This document shows positions 1 through 7,886 of a DNA stretch of 64,000 nucleotides, piece by piece. The position numbers and the translations under genes were made by a program. This DNA comes from an uncultured Bacteroidia bacterium (GTDB lineage Bacteria > Bacteroidota > Bacteroidia > Bacteroidales > F082): positions 34,618 to 98,617 of the forward strand of contig CADCML010000002.1 in NCBI GenBank assembly GCA_902802535.1, written 5' to 3'. The first letter of the stretch is position 1. Each line of letters starts with the position of its first letter. Below the pieces are notes generated by a model, which saw only the letters and a program-made list of their open reading frames with translations, did no database searches and had not been told where the DNA came from.

Positions 1-1481
1 TTGGTAGCTTCAATGGCAAGATTGCCTTCATCGGCGACCTCCAGCAGAGCCCGAACCTCATTGGTATCTATGAGCTGCGTGACGACAACACCACCCCGAC
101 GCCTCCTCCGACCCCGAGTGGCGACATCCTTGGTGCTATGATCTTCGTGGACGGCGAATGGGAAGCTTTCGTTCCTGTTCCGACCAATACTTACACCTAC
201 GAAGGTGAAGGCAACAACATCTGCGTCCGTATGGTCTACAACGGCACGAACAACCTGCCTGAGGGTAACATCTACTACTCGATGAGCTGCCCCGAGTGCG
301 AGGATATCATTCCTGGTCCTGGCGCTTGCGAGCCTGGTGCACCTATCCATGTCGAGAACCTGTACGAGTCTGACCAAATCAGAGTGTGGTGGGGTGAAGA
401 GCCTCAGCCTCCGATGGAAGACTGGCTGTACTACGACGATGGTCAGAATGTCGACGCCATCGGCCTGCAGAGCGGTGGTTCGTTCTACTGGGGCATCAAG
501 TTCCCGGCTGCCGCCATGTCACAGTATGATGGCTGCTCGGTGACCAAGATCGGTTACTTCGACTACGCCGCTCACACGGGTACTGTCCGCATCTACAACG
601 GTTCGAACGGTAATGCTCCTGCCACTCTGATTGGCACTTACAGCTACACCGCCAATGGTACCGAGAGCTATGTTGAATGGGACATTCCGGCTGTTGCCTT
701 CGATGCCAACCAAGACCTCTGGATTGTGATGAACAACAACGATGGTCAATATGTGGCTGCCCTGGGTAACTACACTGGCGACCCGAACGGCACGATGATT
801 TCGACCGACGGTTCGACTTGGTACACTCTTGAAGATGCCACAGGCGGTGCTCTCTCCGGCACTTGGAACCTCCGTTGCTTCGTGACCAACCAAGCTAAGG
901 GTGGTGAAGTTATTGCCCTTGACGACCAGAAGAACGGCACGCCTAACGGTGTGTTTGTCAACGCTGGTGTGAGCAAGCAAGGCAATGCTCCTGCCTACAA
1001 CTCGGTGCGTGCCAGCATCGTGAAGTACAACGTGTATCGTTCGACCGACAATGTCAACTACGCTTTGATTGGCGAGGTTGCCGAGGCTGGTCAAACCCTG
1101 TACGAATACTTCGATTCACCTGCTCCTGGTACGTATTACTATCAGGTGAAGGCTGTGTATGACAATGGTTGCGAATCAGATCCCGCTCTGGCCTTCGACG
1201 ACCCGACTCACGACTATGTGATTGGTATCTGCGACGGTATCTCGGAGAACAGCGACAATGTCGCCCTCTACCCGAACCCGACGAGCGGCAACGTGACGAT
1301 TGAAGCCAATGGCATGAGCCGCATCACTGTGGTGAGCGTCCTTGGCCAGGTGGTCTTCGACACCGAACTCAATGCCGACACTTACACGATGAACATGGCT
1401 CAGTTCAACGCTGGCCTCTACATGGTGCGTGTTTACACTGAGGAAGGTGTGACCGTCAAGCGCGTCACTGTCATGCAATAA
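1..1481 (+). CDS. T9SS-exported surface protein (5' end outside window)
   Basis: The frame is open from base 3, so the start codon lies upstream; 492 residues are visible. A Thr/Pro-rich linker around residues 33-40 follows a beta-rich segment, then come beta-sandwich-like regions and a fibronectin type III-like stretch (about residues 335-400, with YNVYRSTDNVNY and GTYYYQVKAVYDNG). The last ~75 residues match the Por secretion system sorting domain: LYPNPTSGNVTIE, then VLGQVV, then GLYMVRVYTEEG and a basic end. Such proteins cross the outer membrane by the type IX system and are anchored or released after tail cleavage. No catalytic motif is visible in the part present. The substrate or ligand is unknown; an adhesin-like role is only a guess. 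A strong terminator follows. Confidence 0.85.
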   Translation, partial: GSFNGKIAFIGDLQQSPNLIGIYELRDDNTTPTPPPTPSGDILGAMIFVDGEWEAFVPVPTNTYTYEGEGNNICVRMVYNGTNNLPEGNIYYSMSCPECEDIIPGPGACEPGAPIHVENLYESDQIRVWWGEEPQPPMEDWLYYDDGQNVDAIGLQSGGSFYWGIKFPAAAMSQYDGCSVTKIGYFDYAAHTGTVRIYNGSNGNAPATLIGTYSYTANGTESYVEWDIPAVAFDANQDLWIVMNNNDGQYVAALGNYTGDPNGTMISTDGSTWYTLEDATGGALSGTWNLRCFVTNQAKGGEVIALDDQKNGTPNGVFVNAGVSKQGNAPAYNSVRASIVKYNVYRSTDNVNYALIGEVAEAGQTLYEYFDSPAPGTYYYQVKAVYDNGCESDPALAFDDPTHDYVIGICDGISENSDNVALYPNPTSGNVTIEANGMSRITVVSVLGQVVFDTELNADTYTMNMAQFNAGLYMVRVYTEEGVTVKRVTVMQ

Positions 1482-1514
1482 ATGACATTGCGGAATTGAT
1501 TTCCGCGAAAATTT

Positions 1515-1549
1515 GGGCGGCATCCTTTTGGGGTGCCGCCCTTTTTTTG
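1515..1549 (+). terminator. Rho-independent terminator of the surface protein
   Basis: An 11-bp stem (GGGCGGCATCC pairing with GGGTGCCGCCC, one G-U pair) with a 5-base loop is followed by seven T residues, 34 bases after the stop codon. Confidence 0.9.
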
Positions 1550-1582
1550 TCCCATTGTGCCTCTACAATAGAAAAATATATC

Positions 1583-1590
1583 TATCTTTG
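1583..1590 (+). promoter_or_regulatory. -7 box TATCTTTG for the toxin-antitoxin operon
   Basis: Exact match to the Bacteroidota TAnnTTTG box, 20 bases before the antitoxin ATG at 1611. A well-spaced -33 element is not obvious. Confidence 0.6.
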
Positions 1591-1610
1591 CACGTTTAAT
1601 ATTCCATACC

Positions 1611-1760
1611 ATGTTGTCAGTAGAACCTATGACCGATATTTTGGAAGTTGCACCCGGTACGGAAAAACTTCAACGAAGGCTCCCCGAAGATTGCGTTACT
1701 TTGGAGCAGTTTAAGAATGACTATTTCCGTCTATTGAAGCAGCGTTATGAAAGTGTATGA
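1611..1760 (+). CDS. Small putative antitoxin (49 aa)
   Basis: A 49-residue ORF (MLSVEPMTDILEV..., ending KQRYESV) lies directly downstream of a -7 box. Its last 14 bases overlap the start of the toxin gene, the usual antitoxin-toxin arrangement. It is acidic at the start and basic near the end, with a predicted helical C-terminal half (LEQFKNDYFRLLKQRY) that could wrap the toxin. I do not recognise its family; the antitoxin call rests on size, order and overlap. An alternative start is the internal Met at codon 7. Confidence 0.6.
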   Translation: MLSVEPMTDILEVAPGTEKLQRRLPEDCVTLEQFKNDYFRLLKQRYESV

Positions 1761-2055
1761 GGTAGTGGTTCATAGACGTGTTTATGAGCAAATAGCAAGT
1801 ATTCAAGACTATATTGCCAGTATCAACACCTATGCTTCCGCAGTAAAATACTCAAACGCTCTTTTTGATGAAATAAGTACACTTTCTTATCTTGCTGATG
1901 TCTTGCCTGAAACGGATTGGGCATCGGCCAAAGAATATCATCCAGAGGCAAAAAGAATGGTAACTCACAATCGGAAATGGAACATTATTTTCCATATTGA
2001 TGACGATTTTGTCATTATTGACAGCATTTTGGCTTCATCTTCAATGAAACAATAG
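1747..2055 (+). CDS. RelE/ParE-family toxin
   Basis: The 102-residue protein has the length and pattern of type II RelE/ParE toxins: an N-terminal strand (YEVVVHRRVYEQI), two helices with INTYASAVKYSNALFDEI, then a basic strand with KRMVTHNRKWNIIFHIDDDFVIIDSI. RelE members cleave mRNA in the ribosome and ParE members poison gyrase; this protein cannot be assigned to either by eye. It overlaps the upstream 49-residue ORF by 14 bases. sufE begins only 10 bases after its stop, so some read-through is likely. Confidence 0.75.
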   Translation: MKVYEVVVHRRVYEQIASIQDYIASINTYASAVKYSNALFDEISTLSYLADVLPETDWASAKEYHPEAKRMVTHNRKWNIIFHIDDDFVIIDSILASSSMKQ

Positions 2056-2065
2056 ATATAGAATT

Positions 2066-2485
2066 ATGACTATAAAGGAAATACAAAACAGCATTGTAGA
2101 AGATTTCTCGATGTTCGACGATTGGATGGACCGCTACGCCATGCTGATTGAAATGGGGAAGGAGTGCCCCATCATCGACGACCAATACCGTAACGACCAA
2201 TACCTGATTAATGGATGCCAGTCGCGTGTTTGGCTTCACGCTGAGCTCAAAGACGGCAAAGTATATTACACTGCAGATAGCGACGCGGTCATCACCAAGG
2301 GTATCGTCAATTTGTTGATAAAGGTGTTCAATGGACAAACTCCGAAAGATATTTTGTCAGCCGACCTGTCGTTTTTGGACGAAATCGGCTTGAAAGAGCA
2401 TTTGAGTCCGACCCGTTCCAATGGCTTGCTCTCGATGCTGAAGCAGATGCTGCTTTATGCCGAGGCGTTTAGTTTGAAATCATAA
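2066..2485 (+). CDS. sufE: SufE, cysteine desulfuration protein
   Basis: SufE accepts persulfide sulfur from the SufS desulfurase and passes it to the SufBCD scaffold for iron-sulfur cluster assembly in the cytoplasm. The protein is 139 residues, the family's usual size. It has the sulfur-accepting Cys51 in the motif INGCQSRVW, and the conserved C-terminal helix region LSPTRSNGLLSMLKQM. No sufBCD genes are in the window. A convergent DUF59/SufT-like gene starts 41 bases away, a pairing that suggests a small cluster-assembly locus separate from the main suf operon. Confidence 0.95.
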   Translation: MTIKEIQNSIVEDFSMFDDWMDRYAMLIEMGKECPIIDDQYRNDQYLINGCQSRVWLHAELKDGKVYYTADSDAVITKGIVNLLIKVFNGQTPKDILSADLSFLDEIGLKEHLSPTRSNGLLSMLKQMLLYAEAFSLKS

Positions 2486-2526
2486 GTAGATGAGAACTGC
2501 GCCGCGGAAGGTCATGGTAAGGTGAT

Positions 2527-2886
2527 TTAATACATAAAATCCATCGGGGAATAATTGGCATAATCGCCATCCAAGCCTAATTCGGCCTTGGCCTCGTCGG
2601 ATAACATGCTAATATCCCAAACGGGGTCGAACGTCAGTTCGACCTCCACTTTTTTTACGCCCATGATAGCCTGCACGCGAGTCTTCACCTCTGCGGGCAG
2701 GGTCTCTGCCACAGGACAGTTGGGTGCCGTCACCGTCATCACAATTTTCACCTTGCCTTCTTCATCCACATCAATGCCATAGATGAGATGAAGGGTCCAA
2801 ATATCCACCGGAATCTCAGGGTCGTAAATGGATTTTAAGACGCTGATGACGGTTTCCTTCAGGTTGTTTCTTTCTTCTTCGTTCAT
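2527..2886 (-). CDS. DUF59/MIP18 (SufT/PaaD-like) iron-sulfur assembly protein
   Basis: The 119-residue protein carries the family marks DPEIPVDIWTLHLIYGID, TVTAPNCPVAETLP with the conserved Cys, and FDPVWDISMLSDEAK. Relatives (SufT, PaaD, eukaryotic MIP18) help mature iron-sulfur proteins. It is convergent with sufE, which supports that role. Its start overlaps the stop of the upstream kinase-like gene by 4 bases (ATGA), so the two are translationally coupled. I leave the symbol blank because SufT and other DUF59 proteins cannot be separated by eye. Confidence 0.9.
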   Translation of the reverse strand: MNEEERNNLKETVISVLKSIYDPEIPVDIWTLHLIYGIDVDEEGKVKIVMTVTAPNCPVAETLPAEVKTRVQAIMGVKKVEVELTFDPVWDISMLSDEAKAELGLDGDYANYSPMDFMY

Positions 2887-3740
2887 TTCTCAAGTAAATC
2901 TTTCGCCATACCCAAGAACATCAACGCCACGGCATTGAAATCCATGTTCAAGTCCTTACTCAGGCCGACTCTGTCCTTGAAGATGGCCACATTGTACCAT
3001 TGCAGGCATTGGAAGGCGCGGTGGAAATAGAGGCGTTTCAATTCTTCCTCAGTCGGTTTGTGGCCCAAGTATGCTTCAAGCAGCGACAAAGCTTTGTCGA
3101 AACCTGCATTGCCGTAACAAGCGATGTCGTAGAAGGGGTCGTTCATGCCGGCAAACTCCCAGTCCAAGACATAAAGTTTGTCGCCGTTAATTACCAAGTT
3201 GGTAGGTTGGTAGTCGCAATGACAAGGCACCATTGGCACGCTGACGTATTGCTTACGCAACTCTTCCAGCTTGTTACGGAGATTGAGATATTCTTGCGGG
3301 TGAGTGAAACCCATCTCTATGCAATAGTTTTGGTAAGTATCGAGGCGGCCAAAGGCGTTGTAGTCCTTGAACTTCAGGTCGCTGGTGTGGATTTTCTTCA
3401 AGGCTTTCACCGACATCTCGTTGTAGGAAACCACGTCGGTGGTGCTCATGATGGTGCCTTCCACGTATTCGGCTAACTTCTCGCCCGAGCGAATTTCCAC
3501 GTAGGTGGTCACGTTGTTCAATCCGAGGCGGTCCACTTCCTGGATGTTGGCCCATTCGTCGTCGCGGTCCACGAACCTTTCGGCAAACTTACCGGGCACG
3601 CGGTAAGTGTACTTTTTTCCTTGACATTCAACAACGTAAGTGTAGTTGCTCATGCCGCCTTCGAGGCGTATCACGATTTTGGCATCGTGGGCATGAAGCA
3701 GTGCGTTAACTCTAAAAATGATATAGTCTTCAATAGTCAT
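2883..3740 (-). CDS. Choline kinase-like (LicA/APH-fold) phosphotransferase
   Basis: The 285-residue protein has an aminoglycoside-phosphotransferase fold. It has a glycine-rich nucleotide loop (LEGGMSNYTYVV), the catalytic motif HCDYQPTN (HxDxxxxN), and the metal-binding motif VLDWEFAGMNDPFYDIA. This combination is typical of choline/ethanolamine kinases of the LicA group, which phosphorylate an amino alcohol for membrane or surface decoration. No LicC-type cytidylyltransferase is adjacent, so the substrate is not fixed by context. It is the first gene of a two-gene operon with the DUF59 gene, with a -7 box 39 bases upstream. Confidence 0.85.
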   Translation of the reverse strand: MTIEDYIIFRVNALLHAHDAKIVIRLEGGMSNYTYVVECQGKKYTYRVPGKFAERFVDRDDEWANIQEVDRLGLNNVTTYVEIRSGEKLAEYVEGTIMSTTDVVSYNEMSVKALKKIHTSDLKFKDYNAFGRLDTYQNYCIEMGFTHPQEYLNLRNKLEELRKQYVSVPMVPCHCDYQPTNLVINGDKLYVLDWEFAGMNDPFYDIACYGNAGFDKALSLLEAYLGHKPTEEELKRLYFHRAFQCLQWYNVAIFKDRVGLSKDLNMDFNAVALMFLGMAKDLLEK

Positions 3741-3778
3741 GACAGTATGTTTTTAATAATGATTGTCTAAACAGTCGG

Positions 3779-3786
3779 CAAAGATA
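3779..3786 (-). promoter_or_regulatory. -7 box TATCTTTG for the kinase/DUF59 operon
   Basis: Exact TAnnTTTG match on the minus strand, 39 bases upstream of the start at 3740. Confidence 0.65.
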
Positions 3787-3827
3787 CATTTATTTTTTTT
3801 TGCTTGCTTGGATTGGGAAAAATATTG

Positions 3828-3835
3828 TACTTTTG
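3828..3835 (+). promoter_or_regulatory. -7 box TACTTTTG for tRNA-Ala
   Basis: TAnnTTTG match with a TTG 17 bases upstream (3808-3810). It starts 40 bases before the mature tRNA. Confidence 0.6.
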
Positions 3836-3867
3836 CAGCCGCTTAGGCTACAGAGCTTGAGGAAGCC

Positions 3868-3940
3868 GGGGATTTAGCTCATCTGGTAGAGCGTCAGGTT
3901 CGCAATCTGAAGGTGGCCGGTTCGAGTCCGGTAATCTCCA
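3868..3940 (+). tRNA. tRNA-Ala (anticodon CGC)
   Basis: 73 bases fold into a full cloverleaf: acceptor GGGGATT/AATCTCC, anticodon stem TCAGG/TCTGA with loop TTCGCAA, and T-arm GCCGG-TTCGAGT-CCGGT. The anticodon CGC reads GCG. The acceptor stem has the G3-U70 wobble pair that is the alanine identity element, which independently supports the assignment. CCA is not encoded. A terminator follows 14 bases later. Confidence 0.95.
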
Positions 3941-3953
3941 CGGAAACATCAAG

Positions 3954-3987
3954 AAAACCCGCTGAAAACCAGTGGGTTTTTGTTTTT
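3954..3987 (+). terminator. Terminator after tRNA-Ala
   Basis: Stem AAAACCCGCTG with CAGTGGGTTTT (one G-U pair), a 5-base loop, and a T-rich tail. Confidence 0.8.
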
Positions 3988-4213
3988 ATAAATTGAAGTC
4001 TCCTTTTTAGGGATTGTCGTATAATTCTAGATTTTTGACTTACCTTGTTGATTGTGTTTATGTTTTTTATACACAAAAGATGCTGACTTGTTACTCTCCA
4101 AGAGAATGTCGTTCACAACCGACCATTTTTTGTTCATAACCGTCTAATTTGCGCACAGTCAATCGGGAGTCCCCACCTGAGCACTCCGTACCGGGCCCGT
4201 TTGAAGCACCCGA

Positions 4214-5599
4214 CTATGCGGCTTTGGCTTTCTGCTGTTGCGTCAGCCGCTCGGCCAAAAGCACCGCGTTGGCGGTGTGGATGCCGAAGAAGATGTACAG
4301 TATCTCCGTCTCCTTCTTCCTCGCCTTGATCCGCCGCATCGCGTAATGCTCCTTCTGGATCCCGAACGAGCCTTCCATCGCAGTGGCCCTGACCCTCGCA
4401 AGCTCCTGACGCACATAGTCCTGCTCCTTCTTTTCTTGGGTGGGTCGCCCGCGCTTGACAAAAGAGGTCTGGATGCCGTTCTCCTTGCAGAAGCCGCGGT
4501 TGTCCGTGCCGGCATAGCTCGCGTCGCCGCCTATCTTTTTCACGTCCACCCCGAACAGTCGCCTGTGCATCTTGACACAGTGTTGGAGCCTCGTCCCTTC
4601 GTTGAAGGCGTTGAACGACATCTTCTCGATGAACGAGATCCCGTCCACCATGATGTTGTTGCACTTCGCGCCGAACTCCACGCTCTTTACCTCCTTGCCC
4701 CTGACGATGGGTCTCACATACGGCTTCGACACGCTCACTATCCTGTCGGGGATGCTTTCCCTCCGGTCGCCGCTGTCGAAGTGGTTGCGCTGCTGGCGGT
4801 ACACCTTCGTGATGATGTCAACCAACGACTTCTCCTTGACGGTCAACAGCTCCGGGACATCGCACCCGCGTTCCATCCTGCGTATCTCTTTTAGTATCTT
4901 CCCGAGCAGGTTCAGCAAGCGGCGCGTCATCTTCCTTGTCTGGGTGTTGCTGTGCTTGCGCTGCTTGCGGTACGACAGGCAGGCCTTCTCCACGTCAAGG
5001 TACTTCGTCCTCGGGCGATGGACACCCATGCGCCCGCTCACCTCGCACATGATTTTGTATGTCTTCTTGACGCACTCCCACAGGAGCTTCTGGTCTGTCG
5101 GGTACCGCATCTCGCTCTCGTAGCACGTCGCGTCGGTGTACATCGTGTCAAGGTCTTTCATGTACGGCTTCCATGCCTCGGCCAGCACGTCCTGCAGGCG
5201 TTGTATCTTCAGCTTGTCGGCCAGTTCCTTGGCGATGTCGTCGATCAGCTTGTAGTTCGTCAGCGGTTCTTCGGGGTCGATGCGGATGCCGCAGAAGATC
5301 TGGTAGTGGATGTTCCCGTTCAGCTGCTCCATCAGCTTCGGCGCGCTCAACTGCGTGTACGTCTTCAGGAACATCAGCGCAACCTTCCCCTCAGGGGTGA
5401 AGTAGGGCTTGGCACCCCGCTTCGGAACCTGACGCTTGTTTACAAGGCCGAAAGTCTCGGCCATCTGCCGCAGTGGCAGCACCTTCTTCATCCTTCCCAG
5501 TTCCGTGTTCTCGAACGTCTTGAGGTATAAATCGTAAAAATCGTACTCCGTGAACGGTAAACTTTGGCTTAATTCGGATATTCTTCGTACCTTTGTCAT
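4214..5599 (-). CDS. DDE transposase, IS5/IS1182-like
   Basis: The 461-residue transposase begins MTKVRRISELSQ. Residues ~65-110 (TPEGKVALMFLKTYTQLSAP, then NIHYQIFCGI) look like the DUF772 N-terminal transposase domain. Candidate catalytic acids are in TMYTDATCYESEMRYP, in GGDASYAGTDNRG, and in the C-terminal EGSFGIQKEHYAMRRIKAR. This fits a DDE enzyme of the IS5/IS1182 group, which moves the element by cut-and-paste. The reading frame is intact. About 200 bases separate the stop from the left end of the element. Family assignment is by eye. Confidence 0.85.
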   Translation of the reverse strand: MTKVRRISELSQSLPFTEYDFYDLYLKTFENTELGRMKKVLPLRQMAETFGLVNKRQVPKRGAKPYFTPEGKVALMFLKTYTQLSAPKLMEQLNGNIHYQIFCGIRIDPEEPLTNYKLIDDIAKELADKLKIQRLQDVLAEAWKPYMKDLDTMYTDATCYESEMRYPTDQKLLWECVKKTYKIMCEVSGRMGVHRPRTKYLDVEKACLSYRKQRKHSNTQTRKMTRRLLNLLGKILKEIRRMERGCDVPELLTVKEKSLVDIITKVYRQQRNHFDSGDRRESIPDRIVSVSKPYVRPIVRGKEVKSVEFGAKCNNIMVDGISFIEKMSFNAFNEGTRLQHCVKMHRRLFGVDVKKIGGDASYAGTDNRGFCKENGIQTSFVKRGRPTQEKKEQDYVRQELARVRATAMEGSFGIQKEHYAMRRIKARKKETEILYIFFGIHTANAVLLAERLTQQQKAKAA

Positions 5600-5616
5600 C
5601 TATTTTGTTTTTTCGA

Positions 5617-5662
5617 TTCCCCCGATTTTTGCTTTTCCACGGCTTTCGGGGGAATTTTTTTT
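5617..5662 (+). terminator. Hairpin with T-tract inside the IS, facing inward traffic
   Basis: TTCCCCCGA (5617-5625) pairs with TCGGGGGAA (5646-5654), followed by eight T on the plus strand. It lies in the leader between the transposase promoter and start codon. It could stop plus-strand transcription passing through, or fold in the transposase mRNA leader. Confidence 0.55.
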
Positions 5663-5672
5663 GTTCCGACCA

Positions 5673-5680
5673 CAAAGATA
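5673..5680 (-). promoter_or_regulatory. -7 box TATCTTTG for the transposase
   Basis: Exact TAnnTTTG match on the minus strand inside the IS, 74 bases upstream of the transposase ATG. Confidence 0.55.
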
Positions 5681-5826
5681 CTAAAAAGTATCCAATTGAC
5701 AATCAATATATTATATTTTCTTTAATAATATACGACTATCCCTTTTTAGTCCCTAAGAAACCTGATGAAACACTAGAAATTCATTGACAATTAAATAACA
5801 GGTGCTTGATGATTAAAGCAAATAGA

Positions 5827-5852
5827 GAAAACGGATGTAAAAGTCCGTTTTC
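5827..5852 (-). terminator. Terminator hairpin downstream of the AbiH-FGE gene
   Basis: GAAAACGGA pairs with TCCGTTTTC around an 8-base loop, 13 bases past the AbiH-FGE stop. The T-run is stronger on the plus strand (TTTTTT) than on the minus, so it may work in both directions. Confidence 0.55.
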
Positions 5853-5864
5853 TTTTTTATTTTA

Positions 5865-7829
5865 TCAATGTGAAGCACAAAGAACTATGCGAAAACCATA
5901 GTTTTCTAAAGCTGAAGTACAGCCGTCTTTATATCGAGAATGAACAGAGCATTGCTTTTCGCTGCTATCCCAACTACCACCACGTAACACTTTACTCCCC
6001 TTATTCCATTTTGGCCCAAGAGGATTTGCTTTTTTAGCATCGTCGGAAAGAAAATAATCTTTTTCATAGTTGTCCCAACACCATTCAAATACATTACCAC
6101 TCATATCGTAAAGCCCTAATTCATTAGGTTTCTTTTTGCCTACAATATGAGTGCGATCAATGCCAGTATGTTCGTCAAGAGAATTATCTCCATACCAAGC
6201 AATTCCATCTATGTTATCGCTTCCTGCAAATCTTTTATCGGTGCTTTTAACCCCACCTCGTGCTGCATATTCCCACTCTGCTTCGGTGGGTAATCGGAAG
6301 CCGTTCCCATTATTGTTGATAGAAACGATTGGTTCGTTTTCGTCTTCTTCATTTATCTGATAGCATGGAATCAGTCCGTGTTTTTTGCTTAATTCGTTGC
6401 AGAACCGAACTGCATCAAACCAGCAAACGCTTTCAACTGGAAGGTTGTCACTATTCATTGGTCCTGGAACAAGTCCATCTTTAAAAGTGCTGGGAGTTCT
6501 ACGTGTAACTTCCTTGTATTGCTTCTGAGTAATTAGGAACTTGCTGATATAAAATGAGTCAACGCTTGTTTGATGAAGAGAGTCGCCATCTCCCATATTA
6601 AACACGCCTCCTTCAACATACGAAAATGAATAATCATTACAAAAAAGATTATTCGCCTTTTGATTTCTTTGGGCATCTAATAAGCTAAATTGTGGGATGT
6701 TGTCTTTAGGGTTGAAAGGAACCAACCTCATTCGTGCATTATATTTTTCTTTACCGCTTTCACCAAATATTCGATAAATATTACTGGCTTTTTCCTTGAA
6801 ATCAGCCATGCCGTTTTTCCCCGCATAATGGAAGTATTTTATCCTTTTGCAATGTTCGCTCTCAAACAAATAGCGCAACAATGTTCTATCTCCGTTCGTA
6901 CAAGAGTGGCCGAAAATGAATATTTCGAAGTCTTCAAAATCTTGATCCGTTGGAGATTTCTTTAAAGCATTCATTAACTCTTGATATTGTCCGCTTTGGA
7001 AATACAAAACAGATTTGCTGTATTTTAAAAACTCATTCTGTTTAGATTCAACAATATCAACACTTTCTTGTGCCATCTCGTCTCCATATCCAAAAATCAT
7101 AGGGTTATTCTCGTCAAACAATTCGCCGTGAATATATATGGGTTTAACTTGGATGCCACGCTTCTTTATTTCTTCTATATATAATTCTGGAGTTCTTGTA
7201 TAATTGAAATTGAGCAACACAATTCGATGATTCGAGTTCGTACGGTTTTCAGGAGTTGTTTCGATGAAATCTTGCAACATAGAATCAAGCATTTCGGGCA
7301 TAAATGATAACACTCCTTCGATGTTGAAAACATCTTTTTTCCAGAACAATTGGCATTTTTCATTGTAGTAGGTTTTCAGAAAGCTTTTGAACAAGCTTCT
7401 GATTGTATCAAAATCTTCGTTTAACCTCGATATTTCTGACTTTACACCACGTTCTTGCTCAGATGAATATGTTTCCCTGCATTCATTTAGACATTTATAA
7501 TACAAATCTTCAATGCCAGACCAGTATGGAGTTGTGAGTTCTTTTTCGATGCGATCCCAAAACCTATTCGTTATTGTAACACATCTCCTTAGCTCTTCTC
7601 CACATCGAGGTATATACGCTTGATGAATGTCTCCTCCGACGCTTTTGTATGAATAGATTTTTGTTTTCCTTTCAAAATTGTCAATTTCCGGCCATTGCTC
7701 GTATTGAGTCTTGATCAGTTTATACTCTTTATCCCAATACCAAGAAATAAAATCATTGTAACTGGTTTTTAACCCATGGGCTAAATCAAATCCGTTGCCT
7801 ATTAGAATGATACGATTACAATTTGTCAT
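5865..7829 (-). CDS. AbiH-family protein fused to a SUMF1/FGE-like domain
   Basis: A single 654-residue frame joins two domains. Residues 1-~385 are AbiH-like: an N-terminal Rossmann-type start RIILIGNGFDLAHGLKTSYN, then VLLNFNYTRTPE (204-215), IYIHGEL (231-237) and IFIFGHSCTNGDRTLL (303-318). Residues ~404-652 are a formylglycine-generating enzyme-like (SUMF1, C-type-lectin fold) domain: GGVFNMGDGD, GFRLPTEAEWEYAARGG, ELGLYDMSGNVFEWCWDNY, LRGGSWDSSEKQC and ENYGFRIVL. Of the two cysteines that bind copper in true FGE, the first position is Ser622 and only the second is Cys627. Sulfatase activation is therefore unlikely and a sensing or binding role is more plausible. AbiH proteins are known abortive-infection factors. 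It is the last gene of an operon with the KaiC-like and SIR2-like genes (57-base gap). The region is AT-rich relative to neighbours. Confidence 0.85.
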   Translation of the reverse strand: MTNCNRIILIGNGFDLAHGLKTSYNDFISWYWDKEYKLIKTQYEQWPEIDNFERKTKIYSYKSVGGDIHQAYIPRCGEELRRCVTITNRFWDRIEKELTTPYWSGIEDLYYKCLNECRETYSSEQERGVKSEISRLNEDFDTIRSLFKSFLKTYYNEKCQLFWKKDVFNIEGVLSFMPEMLDSMLQDFIETTPENRTNSNHRIVLLNFNYTRTPELYIEEIKKRGIQVKPIYIHGELFDENNPMIFGYGDEMAQESVDIVESKQNEFLKYSKSVLYFQSGQYQELMNALKKSPTDQDFEDFEIFIFGHSCTNGDRTLLRYLFESEHCKRIKYFHYAGKNGMADFKEKASNIYRIFGESGKEKYNARMRLVPFNPKDNIPQFSLLDAQRNQKANNLFCNDYSFSYVEGGVFNMGDGDSLHQTSVDSFYISKFLITQKQYKEVTRRTPSTFKDGLVPGPMNSDNLPVESVCWFDAVRFCNELSKKHGLIPCYQINEEDENEPIVSINNNGNGFRLPTEAEWEYAARGGVKSTDKRFAGSDNIDGIAWYGDNSLDEHTGIDRTHIVGKKKPNELGLYDMSGNVFEWCWDNYEKDYFLSDDAKKANPLGPKWNKGSKVLRGGSWDSSEKQCSVHSRYKDGCTSALENYGFRIVLCASH

Positions 7830-7886
7830 AGTGTTTTATGGAATGAGAGGTTAAACATTATGTTGTTGATTGGATAAATATTGTAG

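Larger units (their letters stand above)
4010..5742 (-). mobile_element. Complete insertion sequence with inverted ends and direct repeats
   Basis: The left end at 4010 (GGGATTGTCGTATA) and the right end at 5729-5742 (read inward GGGATAGTCGTATA) match at 13 of 14 positions. Both ends are flanked by TTTTTA (4004-4009 and 5743-5748), consistent with a 6-bp target duplication; A/T richness leaves about one base of ambiguity. The 1733-bp element encodes one transposase with its own internal promoter. It sits just beyond the tRNA-Ala terminator. Its coding part is more GC-rich than the AT-rich defence operon on its right, which suggests separate arrival. Confidence 0.85.

Noticed and set aside
1496-1714. 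72-codon plus-strand ORF
   Set aside because: It runs through the terminator hairpin and the promoter of the toxin-antitoxin operon and overlaps the better-supported antitoxin frame.
3894-4076. 60-codon minus-strand ORF ending EITGLEPATFRLRT
   Set aside because: It is antisense to the 3' half of tRNA-Ala; this peptide is a well-known false ORF opposite tRNA genes.
5865-6600. Diversity-generating retroelement target in the FGE-like domain
   Set aside because: FGE/C-type-lectin folds are classic targets, but there is no reverse transcriptase, no template repeat and no cluster of adenine-rich variable codons in the window.
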